Shown piece after piece: positions 32,604 through 45,746 of a DNA stretch of 64,000 bases (positions are counted from its first letter, which is position 1; the number at the start of each line of letters is the position of its first letter). The DNA comes from Phialophora verrucosa (Eukaryota; Ascomycota; Eurotiomycetes; Chaetothyriales; Herpotrichiellaceae), in contig MSED01000013.1 of NCBI GenBank assembly GCA_002099365.1, positions 1,612,001-1,676,000 on the forward strand, in the 5' to 3' direction. The notes under the pieces are model-generated. The model searched no databases, was not told the origin of the DNA, and was given only the letters and a program-made list of their open reading frames with translations. The position numbers were made by a program, and so were the translations under genes.

Positions 32604-35600
32604 GAGATCATGTGGTCAATCGTCGGAGGCTCACAATGGGCATGGGCATGGGCGCAAGAATGCGCTCGGTGATACTCAACCTGAAGGTAGAAAGGCTAGT
32701 TGAATACGTTAAGGTCGACTCCAAGTCACCAGCGATCATCTATCAAGGGGAGGGCCCCGTCCTCAACGGACTGCTTCATCGGCTCCGCATGGACACTTGA
32801 CTGCATTCCACTTCGGGAAATGATTTTAAGGCGGCAAACTGTCACAACTGTACCCCAAAGTGCCTACGGGAGTTGGAAGTGATACTCGAGGGTTGGGCTC
32901 ATGCCTGAGCTTGACGGCGGAAAAGCAACCTCGTACAATACTTGGCCGCAGAGGGTTGGAATTCTGATGGGGCGCCTCCAGGCATGCGTGTCCTGCATCC
33001 GACCACCCAACTTCCTCCACGGCTAACATAGCAGGCACCGAAAGTGCTGACCCAAGACATCACTCGTGCAAATGTTTAAGAGAGGTTGCATGTAAAGGCC
33101 TTCTCGAAGATCAAGTGCAGGAGACAGTCTCCTCATGCGAGCTAAAATTGCAGGGCATTGCAGTACCTTTGGTACTGTACAGTAGGCAGGGATTCCCTCA
33201 TCAACCTCATTGGTGGAAGCACTTGGTGAGGTGGCTAGGCATATCACGCTCTCGAGACGAATGATATGTCGGCCAAGCCTCAGTTCTGAATCGAAGCCCT
33301 GCACCTCAGTGACAGTCTCCTACTAGTAAAGTCCTCAGCCTTCGTACGCAAGTAGATGCTGTCCAATGCCGTGACAAGTCCACCTCCTCAGGCAAGGCAT
33401 ATTGCGACCTCTCCGGCCCGTCCGGCACACCTCACACAATGAGAGTGACTGTAGGGAAAACCCCCCCTGCGCGTACGGCGTAGTAAGGCTGGGACCTCTG
33501 CCTGACAATCTTTCGCACCAAAGTTCTCGGATCCTGGCCCGTACATCTCGATTGCAGGCTATGGAGGATATGCTGTGGTAATTGCATAATTGATCGGTTG
33601 GACAACGCCCAGTAACACGAGATCAGTGTCTCGCGCTCGGCTCAAACTGCATGCAGGGTGGCGGTCGGGCTTTGCCTCGCCAGCTTTGCCTCGCATCGTC
33701 GCACTATACGGAAATGCCCTGCAATTCCTAATAGGTTGTAGGGTCGTGAGGGTGAAGTAGGAGGTGTCGGGTCCGTGAGTTGTCGTGGGCACTTCTACCA
33801 ATCACGCCCTGGGCGGTGCCCTGCACTTTTAGTACGGAGCAAGGCGTTGACGACGCCACAGGAGTGAGGGCGCGTGGTACGTCCTCTTAACCACAACGAA
33901 GATGGCACTTTCCTGGCTATGGCGTCTTCGGGGCCTTGCTCATGCTAAAAGTGCAGGGCATCTGGCGGATGACAGTGTAGGAAATATGTACGACAGGCAG
34001 TGCCAATAGAAAACGAACGAGCCCGACATCTCCTACACTCTAAAATTGCAGGCATTCCAAAAGTCCATACTTCTGAGGCGGAAATCTGTTCCGAGTCACC
34101 TATTGTCGTGGCGGACGTCGCCGTTGAGACTAAAATTGCAGGGTGTGCCGGTTAGTTGCGAATGCGGGAATTAAACATACAGCCTACACCGATCCTAGCT
34201 AACCAATTTTCTTGTTGCTATTGATTCTGTCGCCTCTCACGGTCTGTATGTTATATGACCTCGCCGCCGCCGGCGATCTTGCCGTTTTCCTCACCAGCGT
34301 TGTCATCAAAAGCCGTGAATGTTGACCATTTTTAACGGAGCATCCCTTACTCCCGTACCAGCCGACGAGCAAGTCTCTACCAGCTCAACTCAAGCCTGAC
34401 ACCAACACCAACATAAGAGAAACACCACCGATAAACAAACAGGGAAAGATACAGGTATACGTCCTGCTGGTTGCAAGGACAAAAGCATCGTCACGACATG
34501 TTGTGTCCGTTGATCCGTTGGCCCTTGACTTGAGCCTCCTAAGCACCGTCGAGCCACCAGAGCTAGCCCTCAGATGGGCGCTGTCGTCAATGATGCCCTG
34601 CCTCTACTGCCAGAGTGAACGGCGCCCTACGCCGAAGTTACCGAAGTAGGTCGAGGACGCTGGGGCGCATTCTTACCCTGTCTGAGAACCAGGACGAAAT
34701 CAATCGAAGCGAGGTGCATCGGTAGTTTAGCTTCGGCCTCAGCAGCAGTCAAATCGAACTAGACCGCACATGCACGCGGTATAGGCCAGCCTGCCAGCCG
34801 GTCGGCAGCACTCCTAACGGGCCGGCGGAACGGTGTCGTGGCTATATACTCTCCACTGTAGCAAGCTGCTGTTTTGCTAGACAGGGTGACTTGTGATCCA
34901 AAGGCAGCGACACTGACAACGACGCCGACACCGGCGCCAGTATTGTCGAATGAGTGAATGGGTAAAGAAAAAAAAGTCTAATGATTTGCTTGGACGGCGG
35001 AATACGCAAGGCATGCGTGAATACAGGGTGCGAACTACCCTGCCATACCACTGCCCTGCCTAGCCGCCTGGAGCACGTTGTCGAGCCATGCCGCGATGCC
35101 TCTGCGATGAACCGAGCCTCATACAGTGTTTCGACCTGACCTTGCGACTTTACCGCTACGCAGAGGGACTGAAGATGCCGTGACCAACACCCACCTTCTC
35201 TGTCGAGCTCCAATATCGCTCCCGGCCTCTCCCTCCGGCCTTCGGGCGCCGGAAGTCGCCGACATCATGCTTACCGCCGTTATCAGTCTTGATTGCTTCA
35301 TGAAGTCGTTCCGGCCCGCGTGAAAGGGACGCCATGTTATAGGGAGTCTGAGTTGGACGCGATCCTCCGATGATGCGTATTTGCGGGATATAGGTCCCAT
35401 GCCAGAAATGCTGGTCGTGACAGTCGGGCTGGGTTGGAACTTGGGACTTGGGCATTATCACTGAGAGTCTTGCGTCAAGGATCTCAGCTCCCCATGATTT
35501 ACAGTAAAGGCGGTGAACCACTGCGCGAAACTGCTCATAGCACAGCAAGATGGGACGACCTACGCATTGGTGATTTCATACCGCTGTTGGGACCTGTTGA

Positions 35601-38600
35601 ACATTTCTGGTCCATGCCTCTTCGGCGAGCCCAGCCTGCTTCCAATGACGGAAGGTATGAGACAGCGTCCGCTTGGATGAGTGCAACCAGGAAATTGTGT
35701 GGAATTTGCGGCGGCGACACCGAAGACGACGTCGCGGTCAACCGAACCGTCAACTGAAGTACCAACCACCTCCCAGCTGGAGTCCCGGGCGTCAATGGCG
35801 TCTGCCTTGTCCGTGCTGCCTTTTTAAACCCTGTCGTCTCTCGGTGAGAACTTTCTGCATCGGCATTTATATCGGTTGCTCTGACTTGATCCGCTTGCCT
35901 GGGTTCCCCGGCTAATGACCTTGTTCTGCATCTGACAATTAATTCCACCGGCTATTATTGAGAGTATGCGGCTCGGGGCGAAGGAGCCTTCTGCGGGCCA
36001 TTTTGCTTTGGCATCCGACAAGCCCGGTCGTGCGGTTCTGATGAGTGTCGTTCAAGCGCAGCCGCGGAACGAAAGTCACATGAGGTGAGATGCACGGAAG
36101 CAAGCCGTGGCGGCTGTCCGTGAAGCCACAGTCGGCCTGAACGAGTCGTCCATGGCAGCCTTGCCGGGCGGGCTGGGGAATCCTAGTTTCAAGAATGATA
36201 ACGGAGCTTAGCACGGTCTCTGGATGGCTGAGCCAGCTGAGCAGCGCAGTAAAGACCTTGATGTACGTACTTACACAGTACACCGTAGACGGACTTCTCC
36301 CCAATTTCACTTGGCTTCTCGTAACACTGAGAAGAGGCATGCCAGCTTCGGTATTACTAGTGAACGTAGTGGATGCTGGGGGAGATATCATATCGCTGGC
36401 TATGGCGCAGGGAGACGCCATATTGAATTGGCATGTCGCAAGTCGCATCGGCAGCGAAACCCACTTTACTGCGAGTCTGCGGAGACTTCTGTCGAGGTCC
36501 TGTAGAAGCTCAGGCCGTCGTCCACATTATTGTCAAACCGACAGATTTGGCTCGGGATGTTCGCTACTCTAAATTCCCTCTTTCATGTCCGTGCTACCCG
36601 AACCGTCTGAATGATCCCCTTTCATCCAGGAACCCCTGATGGACAGCTGAGAACGACTGCACCGCCAAACGTGGCAACAGGGGTCAATACGGATTATGAT
36701 TGACTTTCGAGCGTTGAAGGCGGGGGCAAGCAGGTTGAGCGTTCCTGGGCCGCTCTGACAAGAGGGACAGGTGTCAGTGACCCTGTCGATGCATGGTGGC
36801 TTGAAGCATCGCGCGAGCCCCGAAGGTCCTTCCGGACCCTCCACCAACCACCTCCACAGGGGTTGTTCGTCGCCGGTGGAGCCATTGTCGCTAACTTTAC
36901 TTGCATGATGCATGCGAGCGAGGCAATTGTGCAATGCGGTTTGTCGCTCAGGAACTTCCGACGTCTGCCCAACCAATCACCCGGGACCTGACATGCAGAG
37001 ATCTGGCAGCGACTTCTCAACGTCCTGACGATCGGGAGAGCTGCCAGAATCCTGTCCATTTCCACCACGCCGCCATTCCAAGAAGTGAGTTTCTAGTGTC
37101 TACGGATGAAGTTTCCAAGCGAGTCTATAAAGTCGTGGCATGTCATCATCGTTGATAGCATCGAACTCGTCGCGGCCGGGGCATATCGATAGCCTTCAGA
37201 TCGGCAACTGAGGCTCCCCACTGTCCGGGCAGCGTGGAAATTGGACAAAGCCACGGACGGAAAAGTTTGGGGAAATTCTAGCGAGGGTGAAGAGTCAAGG
37301 GCGAAATAGGCTTAAGGGCGCGCGAACGGACGGATGGAGCGCTGGATTTCCTTAAAGGAAGTTAGCCCAAGGCACCCCCCAGGCACCTTGATCCCCTAAG
37401 CGTTGGGTGTTCCTGGGGGGCCTGAGTTCCTTTGTGCTTGAGTGCCTGATTGTGCCTGGCTGCGATGAGTGTACTGTAGCGTGCTCCTCACTGCCAGCTC
37501 ACTGGTACTTCAGAACTACGGCACCGATGCAGCTTGTTCCTCCGAGCTCCATTCTCGCGTGCCCACGATCATCATTGCCGAATCGACAGGTTACACCAAA
37601 TCATGGCGAATTAAGCCGCTGAGCCCTTGTGGCTTGCCAGAAATGCCCTTGGAGCCGCTTCTGCCCTTTCGTATATTGCAAGCCGAAACTCCACCATGAA
37701 TGATATCCAATGCCAATTCAGACGTCTTCTCATCCACCGTGTAGAGCCCGTATCTTGCTCCATGCCTGGCCCTGGTCCCTGTCAGAACGTCGGACTTTTT
37801 GAGTTCCCACCCACAATCCAGCATTCCACTTCGTCCCATCGCTGCTCAACATTGGCGGCTTCCATATTCAAGCCTTCCCGCCCGTCTCTGCCTGCCCAAT
37901 CATGGTCCCGATGTCTCAGGTCTACTAAATGAGTGTCGATGTACCGAGTGTCAAGGGATAGACTCGAAAGTTCTCCTTATCGTTGTGGTCTTGATAGATG
38001 CATTGTTGGCCTAACCTAGCACATGGTTTGCGAATTTATCGTAGCATTCCAATATCGGCGAACGGACCTCCTCACCTCTAAAATTGCCACTCATCGTTGC
38101 CCCGGCCCCGCTAGGAATTCGCCGAGGTCGACGCAGGGCAGGCGATCAGGCGAGAGCAAACCACAAATCTTCGGCCAGAAAGGGTTGAGAAAGGCAAGAC
38201 CTAGTCGTGGACGTTCCTGGGCTTGGATGCTGGTGTTGGTGGAACAGACCTAGTAAAGTGAGGGGGACAGCTGCTGTGGACCCGTTGGGTGAAAACCAAG
38301 GGCTACGGACGTCAAAAGTATTGTTGCTCTGCCTACAGTAAGGACCCTGCTGATGATTCAATATAGGACTGGCCCGCCTGCCTGCGCGGGCCCTGGACGA
38401 TCCTGGAGACAGGCCCGAGAACGAGACCGTATACCGCTTCAAACCTTCTTCGAAAACCCAACGACCGATCCTGACAAGAGGAGGTATTCGACCGCGGTTG
38501 ACAAGCAAAGAGACCTTTGGCAGAGGAGTGACACAGAAGCCGTCGGCCCAAGGCTGAACACTGGCATATCCATCAGCACGGTGCTGATGTGAAGACAACG

Positions 38601-38690
38601 TGGTGGCATATCGAGACCGTCGTGAAGGCTCTGCGGGTCTGCAGTTGCATCGACAAGGACATATACACCTACATTTTGCCACATCTTGCC
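32604..38690. other. about 6 kb without a convincing gene
   Basis: No open frame here shows a recognisable domain, splice partner or signal peptide. The region contains the inverted-repeat cluster at 33142-34143 and an isolated partial copy of the same motif at 38078. The longest frames (for example 35939-36448 minus, 38146-38778 minus) overlap others on both strands and look like chance. Part of 38.0-38.6 kb is likely the promoter and 5' leader of the PHD-finger gene. Confidence 0.6.
33142..34143. repeat. cluster of six short dispersed/inverted repeats, possible MITE remnants
   Basis: A motif close to CTAAAATTGCAGGGCATT occurs at 33142 (+), 33730-33713 (-), 33832-33817 (-, with GTGCA for TTGCA), 33945 (+, same variant), 34040 (+, one G missing) and 34130 (+, end differs). 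The 33817 and 33945 copies face each other with TGCCCTGCACTTTTAG at the left and its complement at the right, framing about 144 bp. The 33713 and 34040 copies frame a larger outer interval. A shortened copy lies at 38078. Facing copies resemble terminal inverted repeats of small non-autonomous DNA transposons. No transposase and no clear target-site duplication were found, so the mobile origin is inferred. Confidence 0.5.
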
Positions 38691-40477
38691 ATGGCTTCAA
38701 ACCGAAGAACCCCGATGGGCCCGCCGGAAACTCCTGGCAGATACCTTCAACCGCCGTCCCCAAGTCTTTTCCCAACACTTCAGTTGTCTCCGGACATTTA
38801 TGCTCACCAGTTCTCGGCCGGCCCGGCCACAGCGCCGGTGTATCCTAATCAAAGGCTCTTTTGGGACCCTTCGGCTGTCGACTATAACGACTCTTCTTTC
38901 AGCCAGCCATATCAGGATCACTTCCAGTTCAGTCCAGTGGCACCCGCTACTCCGTTCAGCTCCTCGTCGACAGTCGTGCCCAGTTTTGCTGCCCCAAACC
39001 AGCCTCTGCAAGAACGCCCTTACGACTTGCCTGCCCTGCCCCGTTCAGCCAGTTACTCCCACATTGACTCCTCCGCCTTCCCCGCCCCGTTCACAACGTC
39101 GCCGAGAGTACTTGCGCCGCAGATGGAAAATCCAAGCATGTTCCTAAGCTCACCGGCACGGAGATTCGGGACGGGTGACCAGTATTCGAGCCGATTCTCC
39201 CAACACCTGGCTCCTGAACGGCCTGCCTACGCGCATCAGATCGAAGAGTCGAAGCGAGAAGAGGAAAGCAAGCGACTGCGACGAGGAGAGACGAAGAAGC
39301 CGTCCATTACTCGCTCTGTGATGGAAGCCTTGAGGCGCCCGGTTTCTCCGAAGAAGGATAGCAGGCCGGGCCTGAAGAGAAGCCTGACACACACGGGAGT
39401 GCGTAACGAACGAGGCCTCAGGCTACAGACCCAAGGCAGCGTCGGAGGCCGCAATTCTCCCATTCCACATGACCACAACATGCATAGACCGGGTAGATCT
39501 TCCCCGCTCAAATCGACGGCCGACCCAATCTCCCGGACTCTCAGCACTAGTCGGAACGCGAAGCGGGGGTCCATGTCTCTGGCGATCGACGAGAACGGTG
39601 TGGCCAAAACCGTCATAACAAAGGTGTCGGAGGACATGGACCTAGATGAGACATCCGACAGTGAGGCCGAATCGTTTGATGAAGAGGATTTTCATATTCT
39701 CCACAGCCAAAGCAATTCTTTTGCGGACTGCCGAAATGAAGAATATATGCAGCCTCAGACGACACGGCTGCATGGTCATTCCAAGACCGATTCGCACTCT
39801 ACAATGGCGTCCGCCAGCTCCACCAAGCAATCTTCATACCAAGGTTCGGGTTCAAGTCTTACAAACAGCAGGAGTTCCGACGGTCAAAAGGGCCGAAGGA
39901 AGCGGCCCATTCTTGGCTCAAATATTCACGACGATACGTTGATGGAAGAAGAGCCAAGTGGTAATGCCCAACAGGTCTTGCGAGCCATCATGCAGGACCG
40001 CTCTCGATCCACATCCTCGCAGGGAGACAAGCAGCTGCATTCCTCGCCTCCCTTGCACCAGGGCCAATATGCATCATACAACGCATCCCCAACAACGATT
40101 ACGGATCCTGATCTCGCTACACCGAGCACCGATAGGGATAGCCTCGCAAGTAACTTCAGTCTCCGCTGCTTATGCAATTCCTCTACCCCGGACGGATCGG
40201 TGCCCATGGTCCAATGGTAAGTCACCAGTCCTGTGGTGACCCTGTGGGTTGCGAACTGGCCGGCGCATTAGTGTACTGACCAGGCTGTCTTAGCGACTCG
40301 TGTACGAAATGGTTACACAGTACCTGCGTGGGCATTGACCACCGGCGGAGGCCCGAATCTTACATCTGTGTCTATTGCATGCAGACCCCTCTCCGCCCAG
40401 GCCATGCAGCGCTGCGTCCCTCAGCTCTGCCTTCAACGGCCAGCCCCTTGGCACACAAATCGAAACGACCACGCTGA
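38691..40477 (+). CDS. PHD-finger protein with long disordered N-terminus
   Basis: Two exons (38691-40216, 40294-40477) give 569 aa. The start MASNRRTPMGPPETPG is favoured; an in-frame ATG 34 codons upstream at 38589 is possible. Residues 1 to about 490 are Ser/Pro-rich and likely disordered, with an SDSEAESFDEEDF acidic patch and basic KR-rich segments that could be nuclear localisation signals. The C-terminus holds a Cys4-His-Cys3 PHD finger: RCLCN, VQCDSCTKWLHSTC, YICVYC, completed only after splicing. PHD fingers usually read histone H3 tails, so a nuclear chromatin role is likely. No catalytic domain is visible. Confidence 0.82.
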
Positions 40478-41047
40478 TGATGAGCCGTCTTTGAAAGGGC
40501 ACATCTTCAATTCTACTGCCATATTTTGTGCCGTGCATCTTCACATCGATCCCATGAGATGTAGTGGAGCAACGCCTGGCTGCAGGAACGCTTCCATGTG
40601 TTGATGAAATGTCTAAATATAGGGTGCTTCAAGCAAGGGGTGGGGGATCCCGGCAAATAGATAGATACCCTTTGCGATGACTTATTATGTCACTATTATG
40701 TCCTTACTACGTCGGCACATATGAAAACAATTGCTTTTGAAATAGAAACATAAGCGTGAGCAAAAATACAAATCTCATTTGGATATGACTCTCCAATTCC
40801 GTGTCTTTGCATGCCAACGCGTCGGGTTCAAACCCAGCCCCAGATTGTAAAAGAATGTCGGACGACGGTGACACAAGAGAGCTCGTCCGGACTTGGTTGT
40901 CTCAGATAGCTGGGAATCTTCGACCGATCGGTCGCCCTTGGCTCGACGAGATCCTAGGAGTCGTTATAAAAGTCCATATCCGCGAGCGTCCCCATTGATC
41001 GGCACTGATCATCAGGTTCTTACCCAACTTTTTCTCTATCAGTCACA
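40478..41047. other. intergenic, nothing recognised
   Basis: AT-richer spacer. A GGGTTCAAACCC stretch near 40823 resembles a tRNA B-box but has no A-box or cloverleaf around it. Confidence 0.5.
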
Positions 41048-41782
41048 ATGTGGGCCACGGGGATCGTTGCATCGCTTTTTCTCGCATCGTCCACTTCGGC
41101 TACTTCTCTGGGGCTTCTCGGGAGAGCCAACAGACCATGTCCAGCAGTAGTTGATGCCGTCGCAGTGACAGCAACTGTAACGGTCACCCTTCCGGCCATC
41201 ACAGTCACAATCGCACCGCCCCTTCCTCTGGTCTCGTCGGTCCTGTCTGTTGGTGTGTGTCTGAGCGACGAGGAAGCAACGAATATAGTCGGCCTCTGGA
41301 AGACCATCCTCACCAATCCAGACCGCAATGTCGCAGCTTCCACAGCTCAAAAGTTGATCACCGACGAGTTCCTGGGAACAAGCGATTCCATCAATTCACT
41401 CGCTGGAATTTCGGTAAGTCCTTGGTACCCTTCCCTGAATGGGGATCCCTCCCATGATACTCAGTCTAACCATGCCACCTGGTGGACATAGTCGGGCAAC
41501 GCAACCTTTTCCGGCAAAGATGCCTTCATCGCCGCCACAGTCAAAGCGCCGCCCATCTCACTCCTCACCACACTGGACATCTTTCACGACTGCAACCGTA
41601 TCGCGTTCTACTGGGCAGCCACCGGTGTGGGATCAGGAGCGGTAGAGATCCGAGGCGTCGACCTGCTGTACCTGAGTGATGACCGAAGTCAGATTAATAT
41701 GGCCATGACGGAGTTCAACAGCCTGGCGTGGGCAAAGGACATTGGGTGGAAGACGCAGAAGACAGATGGGACGCAGTATTAG
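41048..41782 (+). CDS. small secreted NTF2-like domain protein
   Basis: Two exons (41048-41413, 41492-41782) give 218 aa. The N-terminus MWATGIVASLFLASSTSATS is a good signal peptide. A Val/Thr-rich stretch follows (AVTATVTVTLP), then CLSDEEATNIVGLWKTIL, NVAASTAQKLITDEF and, near the C-terminus, FYWAATGVGSGAVEIRGVDL and FNSLAWAKDIGW. This arrangement matches fungal secreted proteins with an NTF2-like/SnoaL-like fold found across Pezizomycotina; their function is unknown. Two well-spaced Cys could form a disulfide. No catalytic residues can be assigned. Confidence 0.75.
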
Positions 41783-42752
41783 CTTCGTGGGCGCGAGTTG
41801 TCTGAACTTTCTTTTCTATCGACGCCCTTGGATATTTTATGACTGAAGCACGGAGTACGGAGAAGGGAACTGCCAGCCTTTTTATCATCCAGCATTGTCC
41901 CGGCTAGACGGAACAGTGAGCAAGTGGATCTCTGTACGCCTCCCACATGGGCGACACCGGTCACAAAAGGTCGCGCTTTCGCGTGTTTTATTTTGCTGCA
42001 TGGCAGGAAGAGACTTGAACAGACTAAAAGAAATCTTCCCCGGATTTTTCGTGGTCTTTCTATGCTTCGTTCTTCGTGGTTACGAGTACTACTTGACTCT
42101 ATTTGGAGAGCAGGCGTAACTTCGGCGCCCCGCCTCCACCAGCCCATGGATGCAGGATCTAGATCCTTCAAGTGGACTTGCGTGCTCTGGTGATCCTTTT
42201 GGCGGCTGACACAGGCGGGAATGTGACTGCTGCCATGTCTCTCCCGGCAAGACGGGCAATTCCAGGTGACGCGAGTCTCGCCTTGGGAAAACATTGGCAC
42301 AAGCCACCGGAAATTTCCATACCTCCCCTCCACCAAGATCCGGCGTGCCTGCTCATCGGCTGACCTTCAACGCAATCAGGCGGTGACCTAGCACTTCTTG
42401 TCTGCTCTACCAGTTTGCCAGTGAATCGCTTGGCAGTTGCACCATCACCACCACCAAACGATTCTGGGCCATTTCTAGCTGATCGTTATTGGCGTATGTA
42501 CCAAGCACCAAGAACGCTCAGCCGACGAAGACGTTGTCCGTGAGCTGGCTTTCCACGCGATCACCGAAGCATCTGACCGCCAATGAAGTGATTGAGCCAA
42601 AGTCAATCCCAACCTTCGCAGGCACCAGCCCCTAGCACGCTACCTTCACCATTCTCTGAACATATTCTTTATCTTGCACGATTTCGACTGGTCCAGTATT
42701 GTAATTACTCACCTTCGACAGACGACAACGCTGTCGTCGAGGGTCGACAAGC
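41783..42752. other. intergenic / promoter of the antiporter gene
   Basis: No gene recognised. Open frames on the minus strand at 41779-42336 lack motifs. The last 150 bp are rich in C and A, as in fungal 5' leaders. Confidence 0.45.
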
Positions 42753-45746
42753 ATGGCTACCGCTACCGTCACCGAATTCGTGACCAGAACAGTGAATGCC
42801 ACAGCGGCCACCAGCTCCGCTGCCAACCGAGCAACTCCTCAAGGCGGTGTCTTTGAGCATGTCAATCCGAGTCGATATGACCCTAAAAACCCCATCATCC
42901 TCTTCATCATCCAAGCCGCCATTGTCATTATCATGACCCGCATCATCCATTGGCCTTTGGCCCTACTCCGGCAACCCCGCGTCATTGCAGAGGTCCTTAC
43001 CGGCATTCTGCTGGGCCCGTCGGTCATGGGCAGGATACCTGGTTTCACGGCACACATCTTTCCCACAGAGTCCATGCCGGCGTTTAGTTTGGCTGCCAAC
43101 CTTGGCTTGGTGTTGTTCTTGTTCCTCGTCGGGCTGGAGGTCGACTTGCGGTTCCTGGCGAGCAATTGGCGGATTGCGCTCAGCGTGGGTGCTCTCGGCA
43201 TGGCTATTCCTTTCGGTCTTGGCTGTGCTATCGCATGGGGTCTGTATCGGGACTTCCGGACTGACCCAGGCCTGGCTCCTATCAGCTTTGGCGTCTATAT
43301 GCTCTTCATTGGCGTTGCCATGGCCATTACGGTAAGTTCTGTTGAACGCTGGCCTTGGAGTTTGGGCTGACAAGCTCTCCGGCAGGCCTTCCCGGTGTTG
43401 TGTCGAATCCTGACGTCGTTGAAACTGCTCGGGACGCCCGTCGGTGTGATAGTTCTCTCAGCGGGAGTAGGCAACGATGTCACCGGTTGGATATTACTCG
43501 CTCTCTGCGTCGCGCTCGTCAACTCCGGCGCCGGTCTCACGGCCCTGTACATTCTGCTAGTCGCTGTGGGCTATATCTTATTCCTGGTGTTTCTGGTCAA
43601 ACCCATCATGATGTGGTTCCTGCGAAGGACCGGAAGCCTCGCCAATGGACCGACTCAAACCGTAGTGGCCCTCACCATCCTTCTTGTTCTGGCGTCTGCG
43701 TTCTTCACCGGCATAATCGGCATTCATCCCATCTTCGGCGCATTCATCATTGGCCTGTTGCTCCCCCATGAAGGAGGCTTCGCCATCAAGCTGACAGAGA
43801 AGATCGAGGATCTCGTCAGTGTTCTGTTCCTGCCTCTCTACTTCGCCTTGTCCGGCTTGAGCACCAATCTGGGGCTCCTCAACAGCAGCCTAACGTGGGG
43901 CTACGTCGTCGGTGTCTGCGCTATTGCCTTTTTCGCCAAAATTGCTGGCGGAACCTTGGCTGCGCGCTTGAATGGCCTGGTCTGGCGGGAATCCTTTACC
44001 ATTGGGGTGCTGATGTCGTGCAAGGGTCTGGTCGAGTTGATTGTGCTGAACATCGGCCTTCAGGCCAAGATTCTGAGTACCCGCACGTTCACCATCTTTG
44101 TCGTAATGGCTCTGATCACCACCTTCGCGACCACTCCGCTCACAGTGTGGCTTTACCCACCATCCTACCAGAGGAAGCTCGAGTTGTGGAAACAAGGGAA
44201 GATCGACTGGGACGGGAACCCGATCCGCCGCGCCGGCGACGACGATGACGACGACGAGTCTAGCGAGGCAGACCTCCTACGCAAAACCGACGTCGCGAAA
44301 CGCATCCTCGTCTACCTCCGCCTCGACGGCCTCCCCAGCTTGTTCACCATGGTGTCCTTGTTCGCAAACAAGCCGGAACCTGCAGAAGTCCCACACGTGC
44401 ACAAAACGGCACCCAGCACCCACGGGCACGGGCTAGACAGATCTCGAGACGAGCCACCCGTCATGAAGAATGCACACGCCCTCAGCTCGGTCGCGACGCT
44501 GCGTCGCCCGCTCCAGGTCCACGGCCTCCGCCTCATGGAACTCACGGAGCGAGAGTCTAGCGTGATGCGCGTCTCGGAGATTGAAGAATTCGCCGGCCGC
44601 GACCCCGTCATCAAAGCGTTCGGCACGTTCGGCCAGTCGCGCGACATCGCCGTCGGGGGTCAGATCGCTGTCGTGCCCGATTATTCCTTCTCCGGCACAC
44701 TGCTTTCTCGGGCGAGAGACCTGGCTAGTGATTTGATCCTCATTCCTTGGTCCGAAACGGGGACGCTGTCCGAATATCCCAGCCTCTTCGACACCAAGCC
44801 CGGCGACCCGCTGGCGAACAAGCAGTTCTCCATGCTCGCAACGGAGATGTTCGAGAAAGCCAAAGCTCTGTGCCATGTCGGCGTCGTAATCGACAAGACC
44901 GTCCTGTGCACGCCGGGTAACAGTGGCAATTACAGTTCGCATTCAAAAGCAGAATCCCCTGTTGTGGAACGAGCGACCCGCCAACTCAGTAGGACGCTTA
45001 CAGGCATCAGTCTGGGAGGCGACCACATGAACTCCACGGTGCGCTTCAAACTGTCGGACAGCGGGCGATACAGACTGTTCGCACTATACCAATCCGGCCG
45101 CGAGGACGACCTGTTCGCCGTGCGCCTGGCCCTCCAACTGGCGAAGAACGAGCTGGTAGACCTGAAGATCCTGTACGTCCGCACCCACGATTCCGACGTG
45201 GACACTGACAACGGCAACGGCGACGAGGACAAGAAACACCACCCCCTGAACAAAGTACACTCGTTAAAGACGCCGACGGACTATGAATTTGACGTGTTGC
45301 GCTCAACGATCCCGACCAGCGAGTCGAGCGCCCGCATCACGGTCCTCGAGGTCGATGTATCCGGGGTGGAAGCCCTAATGGTTGCCCTGTCGGAGCCCTC
45401 TTCCGCAGAGACGCTGCTCATCCTCGGCCGCGGGTCGCACCACACAGCAGGCGGACAAGCGAGCGTGGGAGACAACATCATCAACAACAACAATGGCGTG
45501 CCGTCCCTATCCGGCCCGTCCTCGTCTGCGCGCGAGGATTCCCGCGCCCTAGGACCTTTCGGTACACAAGTCGTCAAGACCATTCGGGAACGACAGCTCA
45601 GCACGAGTCTCCTGGTCGTGCAGGCGAAGAGGGACGTCGAAACGCATGCCGCGGAGGGATTTGGCGGGTTCGGCGCCCCGCCCAGTCAGAAGGATGGGAA
45701 GGGTCTAGCGTTGACGAAGAAGTTGACGCACATGAGCGACGATTAA
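42753..45746 (+). CDS. kha1: CPA2-family K+/H+ (Na+/H+) antiporter, Kha1-like
   Basis: Two exons (42753-43331, 43386-45746) give 979 aa. A short luminal or outside N-terminus is followed by about 12 membrane segments with CPA2 hallmarks: QPRVIAEVLTGILLGPSVMG, FLFLVGLEVDL, the unwound-helix acidic site in VLSAGVGNDVTGWILLA, and GIIGIHPIFGAFIIGLLLPH. The following roughly 500-residue hydrophilic tail starts with an acidic GDDDDDDESSE run and includes a USP-like nucleotide-binding region (VVPDYSFSGTL, LILIPWSETG). Length and layout match yeast Kha1, which resides in the Golgi and contributes to K+ and pH homeostasis. The gene converges with STI1. Confidence 0.9.

Noticed and set aside
40815..40845. 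GGGTTCAAACCC resembling a tRNA T-arm / B-box
   Set aside because: The stem pairs poorly and there is no A-box, anticodon arm or acceptor stem within tRNA distance.
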